A stretch of 64,000 bases of DNA from Babylonia areolata (taxonomy: Eukaryota; Mollusca; Gastropoda; Neogastropoda; Buccinidae): the NCBI RefSeq assembly GCF_041734735.1, contig NC_134883.1, forward strand, positions 14,999,810 to 15,063,809, in the 5' to 3' direction. The translations under genes were made by a program, and so were the position numbers. The notes below the pieces were generated by a model that saw nothing but the letters and a program-made list of their open reading frames with translations, ran no database searches and had not been told where the DNA came from. The number at the start of each line of letters is the position of its first letter. Within the stretch, counting starts at the first letter, position 1. Shown here in pieces: positions 38,003 through 44,100 of the stretch.

Positions 38003-39507
38003 GGCAAGGTCATATACAAGCTAGTCATTTTTTTCAGTAAATAAATATACAAAATTAAAATAAAAGCAGAACAAAAATCAAACAACTAAAAACCTTGTGT
38101 GAAAACCAACTGACCACTTATTAATATAGAACCAACTGCAGATCTAAGTTCATTCACTATCTTCAAACCACTATCGCCACCTCACTCAACCCTAAAAATC
38201 TACACTGTCACATGTGTGAAAGTACTGGAATGAATAACATTACATCATAATATATAACATCAAACGATCAATGCACAGTTCCTTTGACAGACATTGGAGT
38301 TTTGGACTGTAGGTTGCTGAGAGTAATTCAACACGAAAACACGTGTACTCTTCATCTCAGATGTCCGTGAAAAGGCTGAACTTGAACTGGAATCAGACGT
38401 CTGAGGCCAGTGAAGGCCTGTTCATTTTTCAATTAGACACAGTATACCAGCATGCATGGCCTAATGATAGCATACTGGATCATAAATACATGTACTTGGA
38501 GAGTTGGCCCAATGAGCGTCTAACCTAGTCTTGAAAGATGACATGATTGGGGCAGTCTCATCATCATCATCATCATCCGTAGAGTGTCCACAATCATCAA
38601 GCTGATTATTCTGACGGTTTTAAAGGGGGCGGGGGGTTATAAAAAAATATAAAATTAAAAAAATTTAAAAACACACACACTACTGTTGGAATTTACGAGC
38701 TCCCAATGTGAACATGCCAGGGGACGCAGTTCCTACCACAGCCTCGGTCAATGTATTGTTCCACTCAGAGATGGTTCGCAGGAGGAACGAGTAAATCCAG
38801 TAGTCCCGTACGTAGACACTGAAGTCTAGCAAGCTGCCTTGAATGTGCTCTTCTGTCCCTCTTCTTAGGTGCTCTCAACTTCGGTTCCTGGGATTTACTG
38901 AGTTTGCCAAAATCCACCTGGACCATGTTGTTAATGATTTTGTACATGATGGTGAGCCTTGTGATCTTATGTTGGCTTTGCACTTTTGTAGGGATGTCCA
39001 TCCGAGGTGGTGTAACATGTCGGTGACGCTGGTCGTTCTTTTGTAACGATTTAAAACGAAACGTGCTGATCTTCATTGCACAGCCTCAATTTTTATGATC
39101 TGTCCTTCTTTGTCTCAACACTGCCTGGCAAACCATTCCATTTATTAACGACTCACTCAGTAAAGAAGGAAATGCGTACTTTCGGTCTACAATGTGATTT
39201 ATTTAGCATTAAACTATTACCTCTTCTGTCCCTACTTACAGCTAATTTATCAAAAAAAATTATCTAAAGAAATTTTTTGGGATGAGTGAGGTGGTGATAG
39301 TGTTTTGAAGATAGTGAATGAACTTAGATCTGCAGTTGGTTCTACAATAAGTGGTCAGTTGGTTTTCATAAAAACATAAACGATATCAAATCAAATATGA
39401 ATAAAATGTTTGTTTATCGAAAGTTAGTATCAGTTACTTACCTGAGCACGTACTTGTGGGTCGGGATCACTCACTGATCCCAACCCCTGCAAGGCCATGT
39501 CATCCAT
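10755..39507 (-). CDS. XPOT: Exportin-T, nuclear exporter of tRNA (whole gene, 24 coding exons)
   Basis: Exportin-T is a HEAT-repeat karyopherin of the importin-beta/exportin family. With RanGTP it binds mature tRNA in the nucleus and carries it through the pore. I joined 24 exons by GT-AG signals, phase and collinear resemblance to vertebrate XPOT from memory. The result is 2910 nt, 969 codons plus TGA, against about 962 residues in human, with no missing segment and no frame break. It starts MDDMALQGLGSVSDPDPQVR and ends FIRAKS. Diagnostic stretches are DYPSRWPSFF, VDLYLRVLQAIDQEVVDRE, FVSWIDISLVAND, KMKYDESYNFE, FFETVVRYDRFF, SADDQLFVYEAA, CGCQDAFMQLL and EVLPFIPPVLNHLL. The N-terminal CRM1/importin-beta-like part lies around residues 90-250 and HEAT-type helices fill the rest. 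It is head to head with RPL18A. The whole coding sequence is intact, so this is a working gene. Confidence 0.97.
11350..11602 (-). mobile_element. SINE-C (tRNA-derived, head at the right end)
   Basis: Read on the minus strand it begins GGAGGTGGCAGAGTGGTTTA (A-box region) and has a GGTTCGAATC B box. Then comes the same central domain as SINE-A: TCATTCAGATGAGACGATAA, GCAGCATGTACTT and CAAAATTCTG. The head differs from SINE-A. It sits in the last XPOT intron. Confidence 0.8.
11679..11801 (-). CDS. XPOT: XPOT exon 23
   Basis: 41 codons, phase 0 to 0, residues 921-961. It reads GMELINHLQEYLPTLNLSPE and then QSLEFCHALQ up to TFKTYLK, matching the EYLPSLQVAPE ... FKNYLK C-terminus of vertebrate XPOT. 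The acceptor is TGTCACAG and the donor GTTAGT. Confidence 0.96.
12060..12285 (+). repeat. Dispersed repeat F, copy 1
   Basis: It shares TTTCTTTTTTCCACCTC, AGAGCAACTATG, ATCTACTTCC, TTTCTTTGTGCA and GCCACTC-CTCTCTCG with 32165-32390 in the same order and orientation. Class unknown; both copies lie in XPOT introns. Confidence 0.65.
12625..12672 (-). CDS. XPOT: XPOT exon 22 (48 nt)
   Basis: Sixteen codons, ALGECASCLKTILDKR, flanked by CTTTCAG and GTGAGT. They match the ALSECAVTLKTIHLKR segment of vertebrate XPOT. Residues 905-920, phase 0 to 0. Confidence 0.93.
13205..13330. mobile_element. Possible DNA-transposon remnant
   Basis: The segment begins ATAATTTCCGGACAGTAAGG and repeats CACCTG/CACCTTATCC motifs. 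It resembles, from memory, the 'tccggactataaggcgcacc' non-autonomous elements common in animal genomes. No terminal repeats could be paired. Confidence 0.3.
13589..13707 (-). CDS. XPOT: XPOT exon 21
   Basis: Residues 865-904. It reads GGDDRGLQGFVKFLYDQVVP and on to PSFDLKDGQTCL, the counterpart of FADFVYKHIVPACFLAPL in vertebrate XPOT. It enters by completing a Gly codon (G|GA) and leaves in phase 0 at GTGAGT. Confidence 0.96.
14297..14413 (-). CDS. XPOT: XPOT exon 20
   Basis: Residues 826-865: DLNDVSKVLTSVVQGVYEIT, then DPTSQRSCFTILKKLTEAW. It matches the YPDPIAQKTCFIILSKLVELWG segment. It completes an Asp codon on entry and leaves after the first base of a Gly codon at GTGAGT. Confidence 0.96.
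15341..15644. mobile_element. TTAA-bounded MITE, family M3
   Basis: It starts TTAACTTTTTCAACGCCA and ends TGGCATTGAAAGAGTTAA, imperfect inverted repeats of 18 bp inside TTAA ends. The body matches 4315-4585. TTAA targets with this end type are typical of piggyBac. It ends 25 bp from the donor of XPOT exon 19. No coding capacity. Confidence 0.85.
15670..15862 (-). CDS. XPOT: XPOT exon 19
   Basis: Residues 762-826: RGIIEFLSQIMMPLINTIF and on to CVDVFMTLT. It corresponds to SPFLQQMFMPLLHAIFEVLL in vertebrates. Phase 0 in, one base out. The donor is GTTGGT, a weak but acceptable site. Confidence 0.96.
16781..17335 (-). repeat. Tandem duplication of the 3' end and donor of XPOT exon 18
   Basis: The exon 18 end, read on the minus strand as CAGCTCATCATGAAGTTCAAG then GTAAC, recurs with its intron flank. 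Copies lie at about 17137-17158 (LIMKFK plus intact GTAACG), 16951-16976 (LIIKSK plus intact GTAACG) and 16776-16797 (donor lost). Spacings are 199, 179 and 182 bp. Each copy is preceded by an AACTCAG or ACTCGG junction and shares CCATCCAAGCAGCAACAAC and pyrimidine/purine tracts. Two copies therefore look like 18-nt in-frame exons. Confidence 0.85.
17336..17621 (-). CDS. XPOT: XPOT exon 18 (largest exon)
   Basis: Residues 666-761. It contains SRVSKGFSFSQTMKACGCQD, GGVRQYLHRMVVCLDAEVLP, FIPPVLNHLL and FMPLINQLIMKFK. The match to vertebrate SRTSKAFSNKQTVKQCGC and LHRMIICLEEEVLPFIP is close. GC content is clearly higher than in the flanking introns. Its donor end is duplicated in tandem in the following intron. 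Confidence 0.97.
17648..17760 (+). repeat. Short hairpin repeat S, copy 1
   Basis: Contains CAAGGAGGCGTCACTGCGTT, CATCTGCTAGGCAGATG and CCTGACCAGC. The same ~120-bp unit occurs at 24512-24643, 41552-41672 and 49528-49645, always in this orientation. A CATCTGCNNNGCAGATG palindrome lies in its middle. This copy lies 27 bp from the acceptor side of XPOT exon 18. Confidence 0.8.
17771..18000 (-). mobile_element. SINE-C, head replaced by a minisatellite
   Basis: Same family as 11350-11602: TGTGTACCTATCTGAGTGGA, CAAAATTTAGCCAGAGG, TGCTGCACATGGGACC, TCGTCTCATCCGAACGAC and AACCCAGACCCTCATGAACT. At TCTGTATTGGG, inside the tRNA-like head, the sequence passes directly into the 60-bp array. Confidence 0.8.
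18000..18990 (+). repeat. 60-bp minisatellite, about 16-17 copies
   Basis: Each unit runs AAAACACAGCACTGTATTAC, ACAAGCCACCCACCAAGACA, GCAGTGGTATGCAAAGAGGG. Most copies differ by single bases (CACTGTATTAC/CATCGTATCAC); a few lost or gained 1-3 bases. Because 60 is a multiple of 3 and the unit lacks stops in several frames, long open frames appear on both strands. They are not evidence of a gene. The array lies in the XPOT intron between exons 17 and 18. Confidence 0.95.
19306..19448 (-). CDS. XPOT: XPOT exon 17
   Basis: Residues 619-666: KKQELMKSLLAPIASRFESL, then LASLCVEVAEDRQVAYAKCI and CDAMGLA. It corresponds to RKQALMRNLLTPLMEKFKILL in vertebrates. It enters in phase 0 and leaves two bases into a Ser codon at GTGAGT. 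Confidence 0.96.
19770..20015 (-). mobile_element. Old SINE-B copy
   Basis: A diverged copy keeping AACCCACTGAACACTGACAT, GATCTTCTGC, ACCAAACCCAGGTCCCTCAC and AAAGTCTAACATTTTGACCA in SINE-B order. It is clearly older than the copies at 54-63 kb. Confidence 0.6.
20262..20535. mobile_element. TTAA-bounded MITE, family M2
   Basis: It begins TTAACTCATTCTAC and ends GTAGAATGAGTTAA, a perfect 14-bp inverted repeat that includes the TTAA. The length is 274 bp and there is no coding capacity. A single end-like match, TTAACTCATTCTACTCCC, occurs at 47605. Confidence 0.85.
20941..21112 (-). CDS. XPOT: XPOT exon 16
   Basis: Residues 561-618, including HLLPYVIDVFTQMQALLVLH, then THLLSADDQLFVYEAASILI and STLPVE. 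The SSDDQLFIYETAGVLIVNS segment of vertebrate XPOT is its clear match. It completes a Lys codon on entry and leaves in phase 0 at GTAGGC. Confidence 0.97.
21180..21835. repeat. Compound CA/CT-rich microsatellite tract
   Basis: About 650 bp of ACACACA and TCTCTCTC runs joined by CAATCTCTCTCTCACACACA and ACAGACACAACA units, with one GCGCGC stretch near 21661-21680. It looks like a degraded ~30-60-bp tandem repeat overlaid on dinucleotides, in the intron between XPOT exons 15 and 16. Confidence 0.85.
21863..21957 (-). CDS. XPOT: XPOT exon 15
   Basis: Residues 530-561: RAFLDKRGLYHNSPKVRSRC then SYLFTRIIKSL. It matches MAFLDHRGLRHSSAKVRSRT in vertebrates. Phase 0 in; it leaves two bases into a Lys codon at GTAAGG. 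Confidence 0.97.
22958..23077 (-). CDS. XPOT: XPOT exon 14
   Basis: Forty codons, residues 490-529: LMTSQVSQHGHTVVQLQFFE, then TVVRYDRFFQVETEYIPECL. It is nearly the same as the FFETVVRYEKFFTVEPQHIP segment of vertebrates. Phase 0 to 0 with TTTGCAG and GTAAGT. Confidence 0.97.
23636..23694. repeat. (GA)n microsatellite
   Basis: A pure GA run of about 58 bases in the intron between XPOT exons 13 and 14. Confidence 0.95.
23984..24052 (-). CDS. XPOT: XPOT exon 13
   Basis: Twenty-three codons, residues 467-489: ASHGQHFTGNSTKVSVLQDM then MRT. It matches VSHGAHFSGDVSKASALQDM in vertebrates. Phase 0 to 0. Confidence 0.96.
24512..24643 (+). repeat. Short hairpin repeat S, copy 2
   Basis: Shows CTTCAGTTTCAGTTTCA, GGAGGCGACACTGCGTTCGG, CATCTGCCAAGCAGATG and GCGCTTAGTCAGGCCTTGAG. 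The central palindrome is intact. Confidence 0.85.
24731..25037 (+). mobile_element. SINE-A, internally shortened
   Basis: It starts GTGGAGTGACTGCCTAAAGG (tRNA-like A box), has a GGTTTGAATCA B box and the central domain with CCCACGGCAACAAAAGGGTT, and ends CACAGAGAAATCTGTTGTGA and an AATACAATAC tail. The stretch between AAAATTCTTTAG and CACCCCAAATTTC is shorter than in the copy at 57780. Confidence 0.85.
25374..25401. repeat. Poly(G) run
   Basis: About 19 consecutive G bases followed by CA and more Gs, preceded by a T run, in the intron between XPOT exons 12 and 13. Confidence 0.9.
25750..25878 (-). CDS. XPOT: XPOT exon 12
   Basis: Forty-three codons, residues 424-466: DADLVLTMVHNIVTQTLKQW, then KEADFRDVELAVSLLYGVAE and AVP. 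It matches RFMEVEVAIRLLYMLAEALP in vertebrates. Phase 0 to 0. Confidence 0.97.
26368..26439 (-). CDS. XPOT: XPOT exon 11
   Basis: Twenty-four codons, residues 400-423: GEDEAMFDEYRKQLKVIFNN then LAQL. It is very close to GEDEAMFVEYRKQLKLLLDR in vertebrates. Phase 0 to 0. Confidence 0.97.
26520..26850. repeat. Degenerate AT-rich tandem repeat (~40-48 bp)
   Basis: About eight units of the form TTCYACTCAATAGTGATTAT followed by CATATTTATCCACMATCTAT. They begin just inside the intron next to XPOT exon 11 and end at a poly(T/A) stretch. Confidence 0.8.
26952..27014 (-). CDS. XPOT: XPOT exon 10 (63 nt)
   Basis: Twenty-one codons, residues 379-399, GMLFTVVKKMKYDESYNFEQ then D. It matches IMLAVMKKLTYDEEYNFENE in vertebrates. 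Phase 0 to 0. Confidence 0.96.
27947..28148 (-). CDS. XPOT: XPOT exon 9
   Basis: Residues 311-378: LYRSGNAPNDQAKVLAALET, then KIPYMLRFLADEDDDVSAAA and a C-terminal PTQRTHVE. It matches QEALQAIETKVALMLQLLIHEDDDI in order. It completes a Lys codon on entry and leaves in phase 0 at GTAGAG. Confidence 0.97.
28650..29210. other. Intron sequence, nothing recognised
   Basis: AT-rich, with a proline/threonine-coloured open frame near 29010-29190 that has no flanking splice signals and no similarity I can name. Confidence 0.4.
29307..29386 (-). CDS. XPOT: XPOT exon 8
   Basis: Residues 285-311: DEESDFLAKLSKLMSGIGLA then LIDSWN. It matches EDVDFLARFSKLVNGMGQSL in vertebrates. Phase 0 in; it leaves two bases into a Lys codon at GTGAGT. 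Confidence 0.96.
29600..29803 (-). repeat. SINE-like repeat D, copy 2
   Basis: Resembles 4150-4300. On the minus strand it starts AGAGGTGCCATGGCAGAATG and contains CCGGGTTTGAGGTTCC, a plausible tRNA-like A/B box pair. Confidence 0.5.
30018..30420 (+). mobile_element. SINE-A2
   Basis: Starts GTGGAGTGATGGCCCAGTGG, B box GGATCGAATCC, central TCACTCGGATCAAATTGATA and CAACAAGCACTTAACACATG. It ends with the alternative tail GCAGCCAGCCTGTTGTGCAA, ATGACTCCATGTCTGTAAAG and GGTCTCTGACC, then AATAATAATAAC. Confidence 0.8.
30634..30903 (-). CDS. XPOT: XPOT exon 7
   Basis: Ninety codons, residues 195-284: TVYEDSQPEVVCQCLDVVGR, FVSWIDISLVANDPYVSALL, RESCCDCIYEVLSKGMEP and KLQMVESFFTVLDKNN. It matches EVTCQCLEVVGAYVSWIDLS and DCLFEVVNKGMDPVDKMKLV in vertebrates. 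GC-rich relative to its introns. Phase 0 to 0. Confidence 0.98.
31641..31727 (-). CDS. XPOT: XPOT exon 6
   Basis: Twenty-nine codons, residues 166-194: KTSTRNTSIKDHMRESCVAS then LAASWLHIM. It matches RRNTLIKDTMREQCIPNLVE in vertebrates. Phase 0 to 0. Confidence 0.97.
32165..32390 (+). repeat. Dispersed repeat F, copy 2
   Basis: Collinear with 12060-12285 over about 210 bp, including TTTCTTTTTTCCACCTCA, AGAGCAACTATG and TTTCTTTGTGCACA. Confidence 0.65.
32400..33230. other. Intron sequence, nothing recognised
   Basis: Mostly unique AT-rich sequence of the intron between XPOT exons 5 and 6; a G-rich tract lies at 32484-32517. Confidence 0.4.
33318..33533 (-). CDS. XPOT: XPOT exon 5
   Basis: Seventy-two codons, residues 94-165: GGEGGREASFMLNKLAQVVS, LAFVVDYPSRWPSFFEDLLG and VDLYLRVLQAIDQEVVDREI. 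This is the best-conserved N-terminal part, matching RNKAAQVFALLFVTEY and VDLYLRILMAIDSELVDRDV. Phase 0 to 0; acceptor CCCTGCAG, donor GTGAGG. Confidence 0.98.
33560..34470. other. Intron sequence, nothing recognised
   Basis: Purine-rich, with A runs, between XPOT exons 4 and 5. No repeat family recognised. Confidence 0.4.
34484..34553 (-). CDS. XPOT: XPOT exon 4
   Basis: Residues 70-93: YHQACTEEQSTLRAFLVSCL then QQS. It aligns with KYSELTTVQQQLIRETLISW in vertebrates. It completes an Arg codon on entry and leaves in phase 0 at GTAGGT. Confidence 0.93.
34560..35740. other. Intron sequence, nothing recognised
   Basis: AT-rich, with ATA/ATAATAA simple sequence at 34760-34870, a G run near 35250 and a T run near 35510. 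Confidence 0.4.
35749..35805 (-). CDS. XPOT: XPOT exon 3 (57 nt)
   Basis: Residues 51-70: GNDHARFSFLKVCEHFLRT. It aligns with DDHVKFFCFQVLEHQVKYK in vertebrates. It completes a Gly codon on entry and leaves two bases into an Arg codon at GTAAG. Confidence 0.92.
36759..36844 (-). CDS. XPOT: XPOT exon 2
   Basis: Residues 23-51: AMHHFEELKNSADGWKLCAH then AYTSDSFKG. It aligns with LAYFEQLKISPDAWQVCAEA in vertebrates. Phase 0 in; it leaves two bases into a Gly codon at GTGAGT. Confidence 0.94.
37351..37746 (-). mobile_element. SINE-A, full-length
   Basis: On the plus strand it starts TTTGTATTTGTATTTC and ends GGCCATCACTCCAC, so the tRNA-like head is at the right. It contains CAGATTTCTCTGTGTGAAAT, CTCTCCCCAGGGAGAGC, CTACAGCGCCACCC, the central domain, and the TTTGAACCAG B box. 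It lies in XPOT intron 1. Confidence 0.9.
37968..38001. repeat. (CA)n microsatellite
   Basis: A pure CA run in XPOT intron 1. Confidence 0.9.
38101..39367. mobile_element. Foldback-like element with ~90-bp inverted ends
   Basis: The left end 38101-38198 and the right end 39276-39367 are reverse complements over about 90 bp. They share GAAAACCAACTGACCACTTA, AACCAACTGCAGATCTAAGT and TCATTCACTATCTTCAAA with few mismatches. The interior of about 1.1 kb holds a LINE fragment and a (TCA)n run. No transposase and no target duplication were found. It could be a foldback or MITE-like transposon, or an inverted duplication. Confidence 0.7.
38690..39060 (-). mobile_element. LINE fragment, C-terminal end of the reverse transcriptase ORF
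   Basis: The minus strand encodes RLTIMYKIINNMVQVDFGKL and, after a frame change near 38765-38785, SFLLRTISEWNNTL and FTLGARKF. The order 'RLTMMYKI ... SFFPRTIREWN' is characteristic of the C-terminus of CR1/Jockey/L2-type LINE proteins. Only this end is present, so the copy is 5'-truncated and broken. It lies inside the foldback element. Confidence 0.7.
39442..39507 (-). CDS. XPOT: XPOT exon 1 (start codon)
   Basis: Twenty-two codons, MDDMALQGLGSVSDPDPQVR then AQ, followed by the strong donor GTAAGTAAC. It aligns with the MDEQALLGLNPNADSDFRQRA start of vertebrates. The ATG is the first in the frame. A second ATG at codon 4 has no homologous support as the start. Phase 0 out. Confidence 0.93.
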
Positions 39508-40631
39508 TTTTCGGCAACGTGATCACAGCACGTGTTTTAATCAACCGTCTCACCTCACAGTAACGAATATAAAACCACTAAGACAGCACGTGGATGTCTT
39601 CACAACTTTCACCTAGATCTTGAAAACTATTATTTCTCCCTTGAAGCGTTGTTTGTATGAATCCAAAACACGCATACGGCGACCAAGTCGCCAACAATAA
39701 AAAACATTCAGACCATCAGTTGAATGGGACGGGAAAAATAACTGTAAGCCAGAGTATGCGACTGAGAAGCTCACTGTATCAAGTCAAAGTAACACTGTCT
39801 GTCACTGATGTTTACGTTTTCGCACGATGATGAGGAAACAGCTTGCAAACGCAACAAATTGCACTGGTTCTGAGCCACGTTTCGTCATTTGTCGGTGAGC
39901 CACGCGCTTGACTTTAACGGAACACAACGTGAATGACTTTTTGCAGGAATATGTCCCATCTTTCGAAAACACCTGTTTATGTGCAATGTGTTGTTGAATA
40001 CTGTGTTTCCGATCGCCGACGGATGAAATTAATAGAAATTAAAGACAAACAAACTTTTTGTATAAATACATGGACATAGAAAGCAGACAACACGTAACTG
40101 ATGGAACACATGAAGCATTTGGTGAATGCACTGATCATTGAAAATGCATGGTGGATATCAATATTGTCATGCCGTTGTATGTGGAAGGGTATGACTATTT
40201 TCCTTTTGTAACAGGGTCGGGGTGTTCTGTTCGTTTTTGTCCGTCATAATATTCGTTTGAACATTCATTATTGATATGCTTCTTTCATTCATACAAAAGC
40301 AAGCAGTTTTGTTGGTTTTTAAATTTTTTGCTGCTTTATTTATCCTTGCCATGAAGACCAGCAGTGTACCAGACACTAACTGTGTATATGATTAGCAAAT
40401 CAAGCTTCATTTCAGTATTGGGCAATTAACACATATTTTGAATCAACAAACAACACTGTTTAAAAAATGGTTTTGGAAATTAAGATATTGCATGTCACAT
40501 GTATGCATGCATTTGTGATGCAACTTGCAAGCAAGTCTGTCTGCACGTTCAAGTGTGTGGGGGAAGGGGGAGAGGGTGAAGGAACATATGTATGCATATA
40601 TGTAATGATGAATGGATGTCTGTATGTATGT

Positions 40632-40721
<90 letters not shown>

Positions 40722-41074
40722 ATATATATATATATCGATATTGATATTGTTAGGTACATGTGTAATATTGTTGTATCGTGTGTTCTGGAACGTGTTTATC
40801 CGGCCAGGCATAAGTGACCATACACCTTGACATCTTACTGAAAATGGAACAGAAAATTCCTAGTAATTTAGGTGCCAGAATCATTTTCTCTACACACATG
40901 TATAATTGGTATGAATATTTGTTTTTCTTTCTAACTGGAAATTAACGATCACAGACAATTACATTTATGTCAAGATGTGTGGGTCTTTTTTAATTTGTAT
41001 TGTCGCATGGTAAAAAGATGCAATCTTTTTTTCTTTTTTTTCCCCGAGATCTCGCGCAGCGACTTCCGCTCATT
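39508..41074. promoter_or_regulatory. Shared upstream region of XPOT and RPL18A
   Basis: About 1.57 kb separates the two divergent start codons. The XPOT-proximal 500 bp is less AT-rich than the rest and contains CACGTG-type words near 39529-39535 and 39589-39594. The middle holds a (CA)n(TA)n run. No TATA box can be argued for. A second ACACGTG and a TGACGTC-type word lie at about 41285-41305, already inside RPL18A intron 1. Confidence 0.5.
40634..40736. repeat. (CA)n(TA)n compound microsatellite
   Basis: About 40 bases of CA followed by about 45 of TA, then ATATATATCGATATTGATAT. It sits in the intergenic region about 340 bp before the RPL18A TOP tract. Confidence 0.95.
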
Positions 41075-41098
41075 CTTTTTCCTTTCTCGTGAGTCGCC
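41075..41098 (+). promoter_or_regulatory. RPL18A: 5'TOP-like tract and 5' UTR of RPL18A
   Basis: CTTTTTCCTTTCTC at 41075-41088 lies 10 bases before the start codon. A C followed by an uninterrupted pyrimidine run is the transcription-start motif of vertebrate and mollusc ribosomal-protein mRNAs, so transcription probably begins at about 41075. This predicts a 5' UTR of about 24 nt under mTOR/LARP1-type translational control. Confidence 0.65.
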
Positions 41099-41116
41099 AT
41101 GAAAGTCAAGGGACAG
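41099..41116 (+). CDS. RPL18A: RPL18A exon 1 (18 coding nt)
   Basis: Codes MKVKGQ, followed by the donor GTAAGT. The ATG context is GTCGCCATGA. Phase 0 out. The MK(V/A)(K/S)G(Q/T)LREYK start of the family supports the join to exon 2. Confidence 0.95.
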
Positions 41117-44100
41117 GTAAGTGGCAGCAACTTTTTGCCTTAATTGTATCTTTTCAGAACATGGTGACTGATTCAGTATAAGCGAGTCATTTGTAAGCAT
41201 AACTTTCCCAGCCATATATTCAAATATTTCCCATTCATAAAATTGATATAGTAAATATACGTGTATCGCGTTCCAGAAATCGGAACACGTGCTCGTCAGA
41301 CGTCACTGAAAGCATAGCTCATCGTAGTCGTTCGGAGAAATTTTATTGCAAAGATTGTCGTCGCAGTGTTTTCTTATTTATTCATGTGTTACATCCTGAT
41401 TAAGATTATCATTTATGCCCCTTCTAGTGTTCTACTCATTGAAAAAAAAAGAACATGGCTTTGGTTCCTCTACACTAGACTACAGGATGCTTCTGCCAAA
41501 CTTGTGCAAGGTGTACATGTATCTTTAATGTACCATCTTTACACTGATCCTTCAGTTTCAGTAGCTCAAGGAGGCGTCACTACGTTCGGACAAATCCATA
41601 TACGCCACACCACATCTGCCAAGCAGATGCCTGACCAGCAGCGTAACCCACCCCAACGCACTTAGTCAGGCCATGAGAGAGAGAGAGAGAAAAAAAAAGA
41701 TCCTTCAGCAGTTTATGATCATGTTTGTTTGGGACTGAATGGCTTTGTGTCTCTGATGATGAAGATGGTGGCTCATCCTTAGGATGGCTGGGATCGATGA
41801 GCCCCTGAATGGGCAAAAAGTAGCACTAGTAGTAGTAGTCTGCCACTGAAAGTGTGAAACAGACATAGAGTCGAATTCCAATAATTATTATTTTAGTTTT
41901 TTCTAGGTCTTATAAGTTATATGAAGGCATTTCTACCTCCATATATCCCCACATGACAGAGTAGTCAGTATGTTGATTGTGGCCATTACGAGGATGATGA
42001 TGAAGCATACGCTTTCAAAAGTTTCATCAGCCAGGGTAGAAGGTTTATGATATTTTTACTCCATAGCAGATAATAAAAATATATTTGAAATCTCTTCACT
42101 GTGGTGGAGGGAAGGCAAGGAAAGCCCCTTAAGGGCTAAAAACATTTTGCCGTGTTATCAGTGGTTGGTTCTTTTCTGGTTGAAACAATGAAAGTTTTAA
42201 TTTTGTTCAAACAGGCTGGTCACTTGTATGCATTTTTCCCCTTGATATTTGATGCATGTAAAATGAAATGTTTACTGTCTAAAATTTCATTAGATTTATA
42301 ACTTGAGAGAACAGTTGTCTGTTGGTCAGAAGTATGGGTTTGTTTGTTTTTTAATTTGATGATTTGAACATTATATGTTTATAGATTATACTAGGGTCGC
42401 ACACAAGTGCCTCTTTGATGCCTGTCTGAATAAATTAATTATATTTTCTGAAGGCATCAGATGTATGCTACAGAAACATGCTCTTGTACTTATCTCATTC
42501 ATATCAAATTATTATCATTTATAAAACTTCACATTGTATTGGTAAACTATTGGTGGGATATCTGCTATTATACATCGCAATTGTGAATAATGATAATATA
42601 TCACTATATGCACTCACTTTTTTATGTTAGAAATGTGCATATGAAATCTGAAGTAACCTAAGAATTATTTTCATAAGGCTGGTTTTACTTCCCAGTCTAT
42701 TTGTGCAGATGTATCTCTGAAGAATTTATTCATTTTCCAGAACTCATGTTGCAGAAAAGAGCATACTTCAGTTATGCAGATTATTGTTTTCAGTGAAGCA
42801 GAAAATCTATCACTTAGTTCACAATAGTGGTATCCAGTCTCTGTAAGATGTTTGCACACATGTACCTTTATCTAAAGAAATTATTGCATTTTCTGAAGAC
42901 ATCAGGCGTGCTATAGAAACTAGCTCCTTTCGCCTGTCTTACTCTTTGCTTGTACCGAGAGTGAATTAAGGGGCTGATAATGTTCTTGTCTGTCAACAGT
43001 ATCAACATAAAAATTACCACACACTAGTACAGTAGTTGGGTTTAGTTTCCAATCTAATTGAAGACATCAGATGTGTGCTCTAGAAACCAGTTCTATCACC
43101 TGTCTTACTCTTTGCTTGTACTGACAGTGAATTAAGGGGCTGATAATGTTCTTATCTGTTAAAAATATCCTACAAAATACCAGTTAATATGGTTCAGTTT
43201 CCAGTCCTTTTGCACACATGTACCTCTGTCTGAAGAAAGGATTCAATTTTCTGAAGACATCAGGTATGCTATCTCCTGTCGCCTGTCTTACTCTTTGCTT
43301 GTACTGACAAAACAATTATCACCTACAAGTACAGTAGTTGGATTTAGTTTCCAGTCTGTTTGCACACATGTACCTGTGTCTAAAGAAAGGATTCAATTTT
43401 CTGAAGACATCAGATGTGTGCTATAGAAACCAGCTCCTGTCGCCTGTCTTACTCTTTGCTTGTACTGACAGTGAATTAAGGAGCTGATAATGTTCTTGTC
43501 TGTCAACAATATCAGCATAACAGTTATCACCTACAAGTACAGTAGTTGGGTTTAGTTTCCAGTCTATTTGCACACATGTACCTCTGTCTGAAGAAATGAT
43601 TCAGTTTCCTGAAGACATCAGATGTGTGCTATAGAAACCAGCTCCTGTCGCCTGTCTTACTCTTTGCTTGTACTGACAGTGAATTAAGGAGCTGATAATG
43701 TTCTTGTCTGTGAACAATATCAGCATAACAGTTATCACCTACAAGTACAGTAGTTGGGTTTAGGTTCCACTAATTCCAGTCTATTTGCACACATGTACCT
43801 CTGTCTGAAGAAATGATTCAATTTCCTGAAGACATCAGATGTGTGCTATAGAAACCAGCTCTTGTCGCCTGTCTTACTCTTTGCTTGTACTGACAGTGAA
43901 TTAAGGGGCTGATAATGTTCTTGTCTGTCAAAAATATCAACATAAGAAATACCAGTTAATATGGTTCACCTTCCAATCCATTTCCACACATGTACCTCTG
44001 TCTGAAGAAAGGATTCAATTTTCTGAAGACATCAGGTATACTAGCTCCTGTCACCTGTCTTACTCTTTGCTTGTACTGACATAATAATTATCACCTACAA

